64,000 nucleotides of DNA from Burkholderiales bacterium (GTDB lineage: Bacteria > Pseudomonadota > Gammaproteobacteria > Burkholderiales > Burkholderiaceae_C), in the NCBI GenBank assembly GCA_026954015.1, contig JAIXLP010000048.1:1-64000 (forward strand). The letters are read 5' to 3'. Within the stretch, counting starts at the first letter, position 1; every line of letters begins with the position of its first letter. Shown here piece by piece: positions 1 through 8,509 of the stretch. Made by a program: the position numbers and the translations under genes. Below the pieces are notes generated by a model. It saw only the letters and a list, made by a program, of their open reading frames with translations. It did not search any database and was not told where the DNA came from.

Positions 1-848
1 AGGTGCCCGTGGGACGCGACCAGGTGCAGCACATCGAGATGGCGCGCGACATCGCATCCAGCTTCAACCACCTCTACGGCGAGCACTTCACGCTGCCCGA
101 GGCCGCCATCGAGGAAAACGTCGCGACGCTGCTCGGCCTGGACGGGCGCAAGATGAGCAAGAGCTACGACAACACCATCCCGCTCTTCGCGCCGCGCGCG
201 CAGTTGCGCAAGCTGGTCGGCTCCATCGTCACCGACTCGCGCGCGCCGGGCGAGCCCAAGCAGGTCGAGGGCTCGGCGCTGTTCCAGCTCTACCAGGCGT
301 TCGCGACGCCGCAGGAAACCGACGCCATGCGCCGCGCCTACGCCGACGGCATCGCCTGGGGCGAGGCCAAGCAGCAGCTCTTCGAGCGCATCGACCGTGA
401 AATCGCGCCGATGCGCGCGCGCTACGACGACCTGATGGCGCACCCCCGGCAGGTGGAAGAGGCCCTGGTCGCCGGCGGAGAACGCGCGCGCGCGCTGGCC
501 ACGCCCTTCATGCGCCAGCTGCGCGAGGCCGTGGGCCTGCGCCCGGTCACGCGCGCAGGCAACGCCAGCACGAAGGCCAGGGGCGCCGCGGCCACCGGCC
601 TGCCGCAATTCAAGCAGTACCGCGAAAGCGACGGCAGGTTCTATTTCAAGCTCGTCGCGGCCGACGGCCGGCTGCTGCTGCAAAGCACGGCGTTCGACGC
701 GCCGCGCGACGCGGGCCTGGCCATCGCCCGGCTGCGGCAAGACCCCGCGGAACTTGCGCGCCTGGCGCCCCACTTCGTCACGGTGGACGGCGTGAGCGCG
801 GACGACGTGATCCAGGCGCTGCAGGCGCTGGCACCGTCGGAAGATTGA
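1..848 (+). CDS. trpS: Tryptophanyl-tRNA synthetase, C-terminal part (5' end outside window)
   Basis: Charges tRNA(Trp) with tryptophan in the cytoplasm. The visible part begins at the class I motif VPVGRDQ.QHIEMARDIA and has the KMSKS loop (GRKMSKSYDN), so it covers the second half of the catalytic domain and the helical anticodon-binding domain. After about residue 185 there is an extra tail of roughly 90 residues containing FYFKLVAADGRLLLQS, which resembles a DUF1508/YegP-type module; short bacterial TrpS lacks this. The first in-frame codon in the window is GTG at 3, but this is internal: homologues continue upstream with the HIGH motif. The stop TGA is followed at once by a copy of the dispersed repeat. 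Confidence 0.93.
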   Translation, partial: VPVGRDQVQHIEMARDIASSFNHLYGEHFTLPEAAIEENVATLLGLDGRKMSKSYDNTIPLFAPRAQLRKLVGSIVTDSRAPGEPKQVEGSALFQLYQAFATPQETDAMRRAYADGIAWGEAKQQLFERIDREIAPMRARYDDLMAHPRQVEEALVAGGERARALATPFMRQLREAVGLRPVTRAGNASTKARGAAATGLPQFKQYRESDGRFYFKLVAADGRLLLQSTAFDAPRDAGLAIARLRQDPAELARLAPHFVTVDGVSADDVIQALQALAPSED

Positions 849-895
849 TTTTGATAGCTGCAAGCGTTTGCCACACAAGCGCCGAAGGCCGAAAA
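849..895 (+). repeat. Dispersed GATAGCTGC palindromic repeat, copy 1
   Basis: It begins directly after the trpS stop codon. It carries GATAGCTGC, then AAGCGTTTG and CAAGCGCC as an imperfect inverted repeat, then a GAAAA tail. It fills most of the space between trpS and the convergent gene at 912-1490 and may act as a hairpin there. Further copies lie near 22.9, 24.1, 38.0, 51.8, 56.0 and 58.5 kb. Confidence 0.7.
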
Positions 896-911
896 CACCT
901 ATATTCCAGGG

Positions 912-1490
912 CTAGCGGTTCAACCCGTGGTATTCGGGGTTGGGCATCATGCTCACGCCCGTGGACATGCGGTTGGTCATGTTGTAGAAGCCCGTGGCGG
1001 AGACGATGTCCCAGATGTCGCGGTCGGCAAAGCCCGCATCGCGCAGCCGCTGACGGTCTTCCTCCTGTACCTTGGCGGGCGTCTCGGTGAGCTTGGCGGC
1101 AAAGTCCAGCATTGCGCGCTCGCGCGGCGAAAGTTTCGCGCTGCGGTAGTTCATCACCAGCAGCTCGCCCAGCACCGGGTCATTGGAGAGCTTGCGCACC
1201 GACTGGCCGTGCGAGACGAGGCAGTAGTAGCAGTGGTTGATCGACGAGACCACCACCGCGATCATCTCGCGCTCGAGCCTGGAGAGGCCCGACTCGCCCA
1301 GCATCACCTCGTTGTAGAAATTGGCGAAGTTGCGCAGCTTGGTCTGGTCGAACGAGAGCGCGCGCAGCACGTTGGGCACCATGCCGAGCTTTTCCTGGCA
1401 GACCTCGAAATAGCGGCGCATGTCCTCGTCGAGCTGCGCGGTGTCGGGTAGCGGCAGGTCAAGCGCTGTGAGATAGTCGGGTTGACGCAT
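912..1490 (-). CDS. Peroxidase-related (AhpD/CMD-like) protein
   Basis: A 192-residue protein of the carboxymuconolactone decarboxylase/AhpD superfamily, of the kind annotated 'peroxidase-related enzyme'. The diagnostic motif is NHCYYCLVSHG at about residues 85-95: a CxxC pair followed by His, which in AhpD relatives forms the redox-active thiol and proton relay. The flanking helices (LSRLEREMIAVVVSS before, LSPRERAMLDFAAKL after) also fit the family. A role in peroxide reduction with a thiol donor is inferred from the family. No partner reductase lies nearby; the gene stands alone, convergent with trpS. The ATG is preceded on the minus strand by AGGAGAACTGCC, a good ribosome-binding site. 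Confidence 0.85.
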   Translation of the reverse strand: MRQPDYLTALDLPLPDTAQLDEDMRRYFEVCQEKLGMVPNVLRALSFDQTKLRNFANFYNEVMLGESGLSRLEREMIAVVVSSINHCYYCLVSHGQSVRKLSNDPVLGELLVMNYRSAKLSPRERAMLDFAAKLTETPAKVQEEDRQRLRDAGFADRDIWDIVSATGFYNMTNRMSTGVSMMPNPEYHGLNR

Positions 1491-1669
1491 GGCAGTTCTC
1501 CTGGTGAGGATCGCCAGCGTACCCTACCCGCGCGGCGCGCGACTGTCATCCGCCAGACATTTACCGGGGTTTTCACCCAGCCCCGGCCCCGGCATTAGAC
1601 GTTACCTTTAGCGACCCCGCGCGCCGCACCTTGGCGCGCCCGCACGCCACACACCACGGAGAGCAGGAC

Positions 1670-2476
1670 TTGGGCCCCACAACGAGCACACCGCCACCCA
1701 CCACCCCGGTGCTGCGCTGCGAGAAGATCAGCCGCTGGTTCGGCGGCGTGCGCGCCCTCTCGGACGTGACCCTGAGCGTCGCGCAGGGCGAGATCTACGG
1801 TCTGGTCGGCCCCAACGGCTCGGGCAAGACCACGCTGGTCAACTCCATCACGGGCTTCTACCCGCCGCAGGAAGGCAGCATCCACTTCGAGGGTCAGCCC
1901 ATCAACGGCGTGCGCCCGCACCGCATCGCCTCGCTCGGCATCGCGCGCACCTTCCAGAACGTGGCCCTCTTCAAGGGCATGAGCGTGCTGGACAACATCC
2001 TCATGGGGCGCCACACCTTCATGCACCCCAGCGCGCTGGCCTCGCTGTTCTACTGGTGGTGGGCCGAGAAGGAAGAGATCCGCCACCGCAACAAGGTGGA
2101 GGAGATCATCGACCTGCTGCAGCTCGAAAGCGTGCGCGACGAACCGGTGGAAGTCATCCCGCTGGGCATGCAAAAGCGCGTGGAACTGGCCCGGGCGCTG
2201 GCGGCGGAGCCGCGCATGCTCATCCTGGACGAACCCATGGCCGGCATGAACCAGGAAGAAAAAGAGTACATCGTGCGCTTCATCCTCGACGCCAAGGAAG
2301 CGCACAACCTCACCATCCTGATCATCGAACACCACATGGACGTGATCACCGCCATCTGCAACCGCGCGCTGGTGCTCAACAACGGACGCATGATCGCCCA
2401 GGGGCCGGTGCGCGAGGCGGTGAACCACCCCGACGTGATCGCCGCCTACATCGGGGGGGCCATCGATGCTGCGTGA
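1670..2476 (+). CDS. livG: ABC transporter ATP-binding protein, LivG type
   Basis: Cytoplasmic ATPase of a branched-chain-amino-acid-type (HAAT) importer. Walker A is GPNGSGKTT, the Walker B region MLILDEPMAGM, and the H-loop IIEHHMDV. The signature region LGMQKRVELARAL is the degenerate form usual in LivG. The start is taken as TTG 1670 because GGAGAG lies six bases upstream; an in-frame TTG at 1631 would add 13 residues without a site. It is the first gene of a six-gene operon (livG-acyl-CoA synthetase-livH-livM-binding protein-livF), and its stop overlaps the next start. The substrate cannot be read from the sequence; the embedded ligase suggests a carboxylic acid rather than leucine. Confidence 0.9.
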   Translation: MGPTTSTPPPTTPVLRCEKISRWFGGVRALSDVTLSVAQGEIYGLVGPNGSGKTTLVNSITGFYPPQEGSIHFEGQPINGVRPHRIASLGIARTFQNVALFKGMSVLDNILMGRHTFMHPSALASLFYWWWAEKEEIRHRNKVEEIIDLLQLESVRDEPVEVIPLGMQKRVELARALAAEPRMLILDEPMAGMNQEEKEYIVRFILDAKEAHNLTILIIEHHMDVITAICNRALVLNNGRMIAQGPVREAVNHPDVIAAYIGGAIDAA

Positions 2477-4430
2477 AGACGCGAGCGGCCTGCGCGCCGC
2501 CCCCACCCCCCACCAGGGAGGCAACCCGAACGATCACCTGATCGCCGCACTCGCCGCCAACGCCGCGAGCCACGGGAGCAGCGTCGCCATGCGCGAGCGC
2601 GACCGCGGCATCTGGCAGGAAACCAGCTGGCAACAGTACCTGCAGCAGGTGCTGGAAGCCGCCGCGGGGCTGGAACAGCTTGGCGTCACGCCGCACGAGA
2701 AGGTGCTGGTGGTGGGCGACAACCGCCCGGCGCTGTACTTCGGCATGCTGGGCGCCATCACGCTGCGCGCGGTGCCCTCGCCCGCCTACCCCGATTTCAC
2801 GCCCGAGCAGTTGCTCGGCCAGCTGCAGCGCGAAGGCGTGCGCTTTGCCATCGCCGAAGACCAGGAGCAGGTGGACAAGCTCGTGGCGCTGCGCGAGCAG
2901 CACCCGCAGCTCGAATGGATCATCTACGACGACCCGCGCGGCCTCGTCGGCCACGAGCCCACGGGCACCATGGCCTTCACCGAGCTGGCACAGCGCGGAC
3001 GCGCGCGCCTGAAGGCCGAGCCCACGTTGGCCAATGAACTGCAAAACCGCCCGCGCGCGGACGACATCGCCATCCTGCTGCACTCCTCGGGCACGACGGG
3101 CGCGCCCAAGGGCATCCCGCTCAAGCACCGGCACGTGCTCGCTGCCGTGCGCAGCGCGGCGCAGGCCGGGTACTTTCGCACCGGCGAGACGCACATGGCC
3201 TACATGCCGATTGCCTGGGTCGGCGACTTCATCTTCACCATCGCGGCGGCGTTCGCGCTGCGCTTTTCGGTCAACATCCCCGAGAAGCAGGAAACGGTGC
3301 AGCGCGACCTGCGCGAGATCGCCCCCACGGTCTACTTCACCTCGCCGCGAGCGTGGTCCACCATGCTCACGCGCGTGCAGGTGGGCATCGCCGAATCCAC
3401 GCGGTTCAAGCGCTGGCTCTACGGGCGCTTCATGCCGCTGGCTGTCGAGATCGAGCGCGGGCGCCTCAAGGGGCAGGAGCCGAGTACCGGCCAGCGCGTC
3501 CTGCGCGCGCTCGGCGAGCTGCTGGTGTATGGCCCCATCAAGGACCAGCTGGGCCTGTCGCGCGCCACGCACGCCTACACCGCGGGCGAAGCCATAGGCG
3601 AAGAAATCTTCCTGTTCTTTCGCGCGCTCGGCCTGCCGCTGCGCCAGTTCTACGGCCAGACGGAAAACTCCGCGCTGTGTGCCGCGCAGGAGGCGGGCTC
3701 GGTCAAGCTGCACACCGTGGGCAAGCCCTTCCCCGGCATTGATCTGAAGATCAGTGACAGCGGCGAAATCCTGGTGCGCGGCGGCAACGTCTTCGACGGC
3801 TACTTCGACGACGACGCCGCCACCGCCGAATCACTGCAGGACGGCTGGCTGCACACGGGCGACGCGGGCTACCTGGAAGACGACGGCCAGCTCGTCGTGC
3901 TCGGGCGCGTCTCCGAGGTGGTCTACACCAACGCCAAACAACGCTTCATTCCAACCTTCATCGAGAACCAGCTCAAGTTCAGTCCCTACATCAAGGACGT
4001 GTGCGTGCTGGGCGACGGACGCGACTACCTCGCGGCGCTGGTGGCCATCGACTGGGAGGCCGTGGGCCACTGGGCGCAGGAGCACGGCGTGGCCTACACC
4101 TCGTTTGCCGACCTCTCGCAGCAGGCAGGCGTGTACGAGCTGCTGGCCCAGCTCTTCGCCTCGGTGAACGCCAAGCTGCCCGAGGGCACGCGCATCCGGC
4201 GCTTCGTGAACCTGCACAAGGAATTCGACCCGGACGACGGCGAAGTGACGCGCACGAGGAAGCTGCGCCGTGGCGTGATCGCCGAGCACTACGCCGACAT
4301 CATCGAAGCCATTTACGCGGGCCGGGACGACATCGAATCGGTCGCGCAGATCACCTACGAAACCGGCGAATCGGGCGTGCTCAAGCGCCACCTCAAGATC
4401 CGCGACGTGCCCGCCAAGGTGAACGCATGA
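2466..4430 (+). CDS. AMP-dependent acyl-CoA synthetase (FadD-like)
   Basis: ANL-superfamily ligase of 654 residues that would activate a carboxylic acid to its CoA thioester through an acyl-adenylate. The P-loop motif HSSGTTGAPKGIPL lies near residue 203, followed by YGQTE near residue 398, the hinge region DGWLHTGDAGY, and the C-terminal subdomain with a lysine in RTRKLRRG. Length and motifs match the long-chain acyl-CoA synthetase type found inside betaproteobacterial liv-like operons. The ATG overlaps the livG stop by 11 bases, and its own TGA overlaps the livH start as ATGA, so translation is probably coupled. The chain is unknown: fatty, aromatic or other acids are possible. Confidence 0.88.
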   Translation: MLREDASGLRAAPTPHQGGNPNDHLIAALAANAASHGSSVAMRERDRGIWQETSWQQYLQQVLEAAAGLEQLGVTPHEKVLVVGDNRPALYFGMLGAITLRAVPSPAYPDFTPEQLLGQLQREGVRFAIAEDQEQVDKLVALREQHPQLEWIIYDDPRGLVGHEPTGTMAFTELAQRGRARLKAEPTLANELQNRPRADDIAILLHSSGTTGAPKGIPLKHRHVLAAVRSAAQAGYFRTGETHMAYMPIAWVGDFIFTIAAAFALRFSVNIPEKQETVQRDLREIAPTVYFTSPRAWSTMLTRVQVGIAESTRFKRWLYGRFMPLAVEIERGRLKGQEPSTGQRVLRALGELLVYGPIKDQLGLSRATHAYTAGEAIGEEIFLFFRALGLPLRQFYGQTENSALCAAQEAGSVKLHTVGKPFPGIDLKISDSGEILVRGGNVFDGYFDDDAATAESLQDGWLHTGDAGYLEDDGQLVVLGRVSEVVYTNAKQRFIPTFIENQLKFSPYIKDVCVLGDGRDYLAALVAIDWEAVGHWAQEHGVAYTSFADLSQQAGVYELLAQLFASVNAKLPEGTRIRRFVNLHKEFDPDDGEVTRTRKLRRGVIAEHYADIIEAIYAGRDDIESVAQITYETGESGVLKRHLKIRDVPAKVNA

Positions 4431-5305
4431 GCTACTTTCTCGAACTGCTGATCAACGGCGCGCTCACCGGGCTGATGTACGCCATGGTGGCGCTGGGCAT
4501 CGTGCTGATCTACAAATCCTCGGGCGTGCTCAACTTCGCGCAGGGGGCGCTGGTGATGATGGGCGGCTACGCCGTCTGGCTCTTCACCTCCTGGGGCCTG
4601 CCGATCTGGGCCGCGGCCCTCGTCGCGCTCGCCGCGATGTTCGTGCTCGGCCTCGTCATCGAGCGGCTGCTGCTGCGCACCATGGTGGGCCAGCCCATCA
4701 TCATGATCGTCATGCTCACCCTCGGGCTGGACGTGTTCCTGCGCGGCTTCGGCCCCGGGCTGCTGGGCACCGAGCCCAAGCAACTGGACATCGGCCTGGG
4801 CCTGGCGCCGCTCATCGTCGGCGACATCCTCGCCAACCGCACCTATGTGGTGGGCGGCATCATCGCGCTCGTCCTCGTGGCGCTGGCCCTCGGGTTCTTC
4901 CGCACGCGTCTGGGCACCAAGCTGCGCGCCGTCTCGGACGACCACGTCTCCAGTTGGTCGGTGGGCATCTCGGTCGAGCACGCGGTGGCCATCTCCTGGG
5001 GCTTCGCGGGCCTGTGCGCCGTCGCCGCGGGCACCATGTGGGGCGCGGCGCAGGGCGTGGACTGGTCGCTCACGGCGCTGCTGTTCCCGGCCGTGGCGGT
5101 GGTGATCCTGGGCGGCATCGACAGCATCGTCGGCGCGCTGCTCGGCGGCCTCATCGTCGGCATCCTGGGCAGCGTGATTCCGGGCTACGTCGATTCGCTG
5201 GTGGGCGGCAGCACGCGCGACGTCGTCACCTCGGTGGTGATCCTGCTCACCATCCTGATCCGGCCCTACGGCATGTTCGGCCGCGAAGACATCGAACGCA
5301 TCTAG
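4427..5305 (+). CDS. livH: ABC transporter permease, LivH type
   Basis: Inner-membrane permease of 292 residues with about eight hydrophobic segments. The opening ELLINGALTGLMYAMVALG and the following LIYKSSGVLNFAQG are hallmarks of LivH. The cytoplasmic EAA-like loop occurs around TRLGTKLRAVSDD. The ATG at 4427 overlaps the ligase stop (ATGA); the reading frame is open further upstream, but this start gives the normal LivH length. It pairs with the LivM-type permease that follows 12 bases downstream. Confidence 0.9.
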   Translation: MSYFLELLINGALTGLMYAMVALGIVLIYKSSGVLNFAQGALVMMGGYAVWLFTSWGLPIWAAALVALAAMFVLGLVIERLLLRTMVGQPIIMIVMLTLGLDVFLRGFGPGLLGTEPKQLDIGLGLAPLIVGDILANRTYVVGGIIALVLVALALGFFRTRLGTKLRAVSDDHVSSWSVGISVEHAVAISWGFAGLCAVAAGTMWGAAQGVDWSLTALLFPAVAVVILGGIDSIVGALLGGLIVGILGSVIPGYVDSLVGGSTRDVVTSVVILLTILIRPYGMFGREDIERI

Positions 5306-5317
5306 AAAGACCCCGCC

Positions 5318-6391
5318 ATGTTCTACCGCCTCTCCGGTGTCTACCACACCAGGTACAGCCAGACGCGCCAGCTCTGGCCCATCCCGGCCGACCGCTGGCA
5401 GGTGGGCCTGCTGCTGGCGCTGGCGCTCGCGGCGCCGCTGTACATGTCGCACCTGTACCTGTCGAGCTACATGCTGCCCTGGCTCATCTTCAGCGCGGCC
5501 ACGCTCTCGCTCACGCTGCTCATGGGGCTGGCGGGGCAGTTGCACTTCGGCTTCGCCGCCGTCATGGCGATCGGCGCCTACACCAGCATCCACCTCACGC
5601 GCGCCGGTGTGCCGCTGGAGATCGCGCTGCTGGGCGCGGGACTCATGTCGGCCGCCATCGGCTGCCTCTTCGGCGCGGCGGCGCTGCGCGTCAAGGGCCT
5701 GTACCTCGTGATGGCCACGCTTGCGATGCAGTTCCTGGTGGACTGGGTCATCGTCAACGTCACCGCCATCTCGGGCGGCTCGGTCGCGACGCTGCAGACA
5801 CCCAAGGTGAACTTTCTCTTCGTTTCGCTGGAGAGCCTGAACGCGCGCTATTACGTTGCACTCGCGTGGACCGTGGTCGTCACGCTGCTCATTCTCAACA
5901 TCAAGCGCACGAGCTTCGGGCGCGCACTCGTGGCCGTGCGCGACAAGGATTTCGCCGCCGCCGTGATCGGCGTGAACATCTTCAAGTACAAGCTGCTCGC
6001 CTTCTTCACCAGCAGTTTTCTCGGCGGTGTCACGGGCGCCATCCTCGCGTTCTGCTACTACAAGGCCGTCACGCCCTCGCAGTTCAACTTTGACGTCACC
6101 ATCCAGCTCGTGGCGATGGCGCTCGTGGGGGGGCTGGGCAGCGTGATCGGCGGGTTTCTGGGCGCGGGCTTCGTACTGCTCGTGCCCATCGTCCTGCTCA
6201 ACCTGATCTCGGCCATGGTGAGCAGCGGCTGGCTCGACATCTCCACCTCGCTCATGGCGCATATCCCGCTGATGCTGTACGGCGCGATGATCATCGGTTT
6301 CCTCTTGTTCGAACCACTCGGTCTCGCCAAAATCTACGACAACGCGCGCAAATACCTGCTCGTCTGGCCCTTCCGCCACACGCAAAGCTGA
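5318..6391 (+). CDS. livM: ABC transporter permease, LivM type
   Basis: Second inner-membrane permease, 357 residues. After a polar N-terminus of about 25 residues come multiple membrane spans with the LivM-type motifs LMGLAGQLHFGFAAVMAIGA and VKGLYLVMATLAMQFL, and the coupling loop RTSFGRALVAVRDKD that contacts the ATPases. It sits between livH and the binding-protein gene. Its start follows the livH stop by 12 bases and has no strong Shine-Dalgarno sequence, so it probably depends on coupling within the operon. Confidence 0.9.
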   Translation: MFYRLSGVYHTRYSQTRQLWPIPADRWQVGLLLALALAAPLYMSHLYLSSYMLPWLIFSAATLSLTLLMGLAGQLHFGFAAVMAIGAYTSIHLTRAGVPLEIALLGAGLMSAAIGCLFGAAALRVKGLYLVMATLAMQFLVDWVIVNVTAISGGSVATLQTPKVNFLFVSLESLNARYYVALAWTVVVTLLILNIKRTSFGRALVAVRDKDFAAAVIGVNIFKYKLLAFFTSSFLGGVTGAILAFCYYKAVTPSQFNFDVTIQLVAMALVGGLGSVIGGFLGAGFVLLVPIVLLNLISAMVSSGWLDISTSLMAHIPLMLYGAMIIGFLLFEPLGLAKIYDNARKYLLVWPFRHTQS

Positions 6392-6433
6392 TTCCCGGGT
6401 TCATTCACGCCAACCACCAAAGGAGACTTCACG

Positions 6434-7699
6434 ATGAAACATACCGATCTGGCGCTTACGCGCCGCACCGTGCTCGGCGCCGCAGCAGCGGCGAGCCTGG
6501 GTGCCACCCTGCCCGTCTGGGCGCAGGACAAGGCGGCGATCCAGTTCGCCACGCTGCTGGACTTCACCCGCGTCTACACCTTCCTGACCGACGAGTACAG
6601 CCAGGGCCAGCAGGACTACATCAAGCTCGTGAACCTGGAGGGCGGCCTCGACGGCCACCCGATCAAGCTCATCATCAAGGACCACGCGAGCTACCCCGAG
6701 CGCGGCATCGCCGCCTACAACGAGGCCAAGGCGGCCGGCGCGATCTTCTTCGACTTCCTGAGCACGCCGGTGGCCAACGCCCTGATGCCCCGGGTCGACG
6801 AAGACCATCTGCCGATGATCGCCTTCGCGCACGGCCGCGCCGACGCCGCCGACGGCACCGCCTTCCCCTACGTGTTCCCGTCGGCCGCGATCTACCGCTC
6901 GCAGGCCGCCATCCTGCTCAAGTACATCGACGAGCATGAAGGCGGGCTCAAGGGCAAGAAGATCGCCTTCGTGCACATCGACTCGCCCTTCGGCAAGGAG
7001 CCCATCGAGCTGCTCAACCGCGTGGCCCAGTCCAAGGGCTTCGAGGTCAAGCTCTATCCCTACCCCGTGCCCGGCACGGAACAGGCCGCCACCTGGAGCG
7101 AGGTGCGCAAGAACCGTCCGGACAAGGTCATCATCTGGGGCGCCGGCCCCGGCCAGGCGGTGTCGATCCGCGGCGCCGTCACCAACGGCATCGCGCCCAA
7201 GGACATCCACTCCGTCGTCTGGCTCTCCGAGAGCGACATGTCGGCCTTCAAGGGCAACGAGGTCGTGGGCGTCAAGCGCGTCACGCTGGTGAACACCGGC
7301 ACGGGCAACCCCATCCTCAAGCGCATCGTCGAGAAGGTCGTCACTCCGGGCAACGGCAGCGGCGACAAGAAGCGCGTGGGCTGGAGCGGCTACAACATCG
7401 GTGTGGCCAGCATGGCCATCCCGGTGGCGGCGGCCAAGCTGGCGCTCGCGAAGCTGGGTGGCCCCCTGACCGGCGAGAAACTGAAGCAGGGCTATGAAAT
7501 GCTCAAGGACTTCAACGCCGAAGGGTTGATTCCGCCGCTGACCATCACCGCGCAGGACCACCAGGGCGGCGGCGCCGGGCTGGTCTCCGAATGGGACGGC
7601 AAGCAATGGACGCCCAAGTCCGAATTCGGCAGCGCCTACCAGGACGTCGTCTGGGATCTCATCAAGGAAGACCAGGCCAAGGCCAAGGAAAAGAAATGA
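6434..7699 (+). CDS. ABC transporter periplasmic substrate-binding protein (Peripla_BP_6)
   Basis: Periplasmic receptor of 421 residues. The N-terminus has a signal peptide with a twin-arginine-like RRTVLG followed by an Ala-rich core and a cleavage region near PVWAQDK, so Tat or Sec export is possible. The mature part is a type I periplasmic fold (IQFATLLDFTRVYTF..., EDHLPMIAFAHGRADAADG, KKIAFVHIDSPFGKEP) of the branched-chain amino acid receptor family. An AGGAGA site lies about 8 bases before the ATG. Its stop overlaps the livF start as ATGA. The ligand is unknown. Confidence 0.88.
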   Translation: MKHTDLALTRRTVLGAAAAASLGATLPVWAQDKAAIQFATLLDFTRVYTFLTDEYSQGQQDYIKLVNLEGGLDGHPIKLIIKDHASYPERGIAAYNEAKAAGAIFFDFLSTPVANALMPRVDEDHLPMIAFAHGRADAADGTAFPYVFPSAAIYRSQAAILLKYIDEHEGGLKGKKIAFVHIDSPFGKEPIELLNRVAQSKGFEVKLYPYPVPGTEQAATWSEVRKNRPDKVIIWGAGPGQAVSIRGAVTNGIAPKDIHSVVWLSESDMSAFKGNEVVGVKRVTLVNTGTGNPILKRIVEKVVTPGNGSGDKKRVGWSGYNIGVASMAIPVAAAKLALAKLGGPLTGEKLKQGYEMLKDFNAEGLIPPLTITAQDHQGGGAGLVSEWDGKQWTPKSEFGSAYQDVVWDLIKEDQAKAKEKK

Positions 7700-8487
7700 G
7701 CCTGTTGACCCTGAACAATGTCGAGGTCGCCTACGACCGGGTGTTCCTCGCCATCAAAGGGGTCTCGCTCGACGTCGAGGAGGGCTCGGTGGTGGCCCTG
7801 CTCGGCGCCAATGGCGCGGGCAAGTCCACCACGCTCAAGACCATCAGCGGCCTGCTCGCGCCCGAACGCGGCGAGGTGCGCCGCGGCGAGGTGCACTTCA
7901 TGGGGCAGGACATCCTGCACCTGTCCCCGCCCGAGCGCGTGCGCCTGGGCCTGGTGCACGTGATGGAGGGGCGGCGCATCTTCGAGCACCTCACGCCCGA
8001 CGAAAACCTGCTCGCAGCCTACCGCGGCCACGGCGCGAAAAAAAGCTTTGACGAGCTGCGCGAGCAGGCCTACACCTATTTCCCGCGCCTGAAGGAGCGC
8101 ATCCGCAGCAAGGCGGGCTATCTTTCAGGCGGCGAGCAGCAGATGCTCGCCATCGCGCGCGCGCTCGTGACCGAGCCCAAACTCATCATGCTCGACGAGC
8201 CGTCGCTGGGCCTCGCGCCCGTGCTGGTCAAGGAGATCTTCGCCATCATCCGCGAGATCAACCGCACGCAGCGCCTGAGCGTGCTGCTGGTGGAGCAGAA
8301 CGCCACCGCCGCGCTCAACGTGGCCGACCACGCCTACCTGATCGAGAACGGCAACATCGTGATGAGCGGCGAGGCCGCCGTGCTCAAGCAGAACCCCGAC
8401 ATTCAGGAGTTCTACCTGGGCGGCGGCGAGCGCGTGGACTACCACAACGTCAAGCACTACCGCCGCCGCAAGCGCTGGCTCGCCTGA
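7696..8487 (+). CDS. livF: ABC transporter ATP-binding protein, LivF type
   Basis: Second ATPase of the importer, 263 residues. It has Walker A GANGAGKSTT, the canonical signature LSGGEQQM, Walker B LIMLDEPSLGLAP and the switch VLLVEQNA. The start is the ATG overlapping the binding-protein stop. The C-terminus is extended past the usual LivF end (FYLGGGERVDYHNVKHYRRRKRW), a basic tail typical of this ligase-containing operon type. It is the last gene of the operon; the next gene is convergent after 22 bases. Confidence 0.9.
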   Translation: MSLLTLNNVEVAYDRVFLAIKGVSLDVEEGSVVALLGANGAGKSTTLKTISGLLAPERGEVRRGEVHFMGQDILHLSPPERVRLGLVHVMEGRRIFEHLTPDENLLAAYRGHGAKKSFDELREQAYTYFPRLKERIRSKAGYLSGGEQQMLAIARALVTEPKLIMLDEPSLGLAPVLVKEIFAIIREINRTQRLSVLLVEQNATAALNVADHAYLIENGNIVMSGEAAVLKQNPDIQEFYLGGGERVDYHNVKHYRRRKRWLA

Positions 8488-8509
8488 GGCGACGACGCCC
8501 TGATCTGCG

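Noticed and set aside
2376..7606. Long open frames on the minus strand opposite the first ABC operon
   Set aside because: They are Arg/His/Glu-rich, low in hydrophobic pattern, and mirror the plus-strand genes; typical antisense frames of GC-rich DNA.
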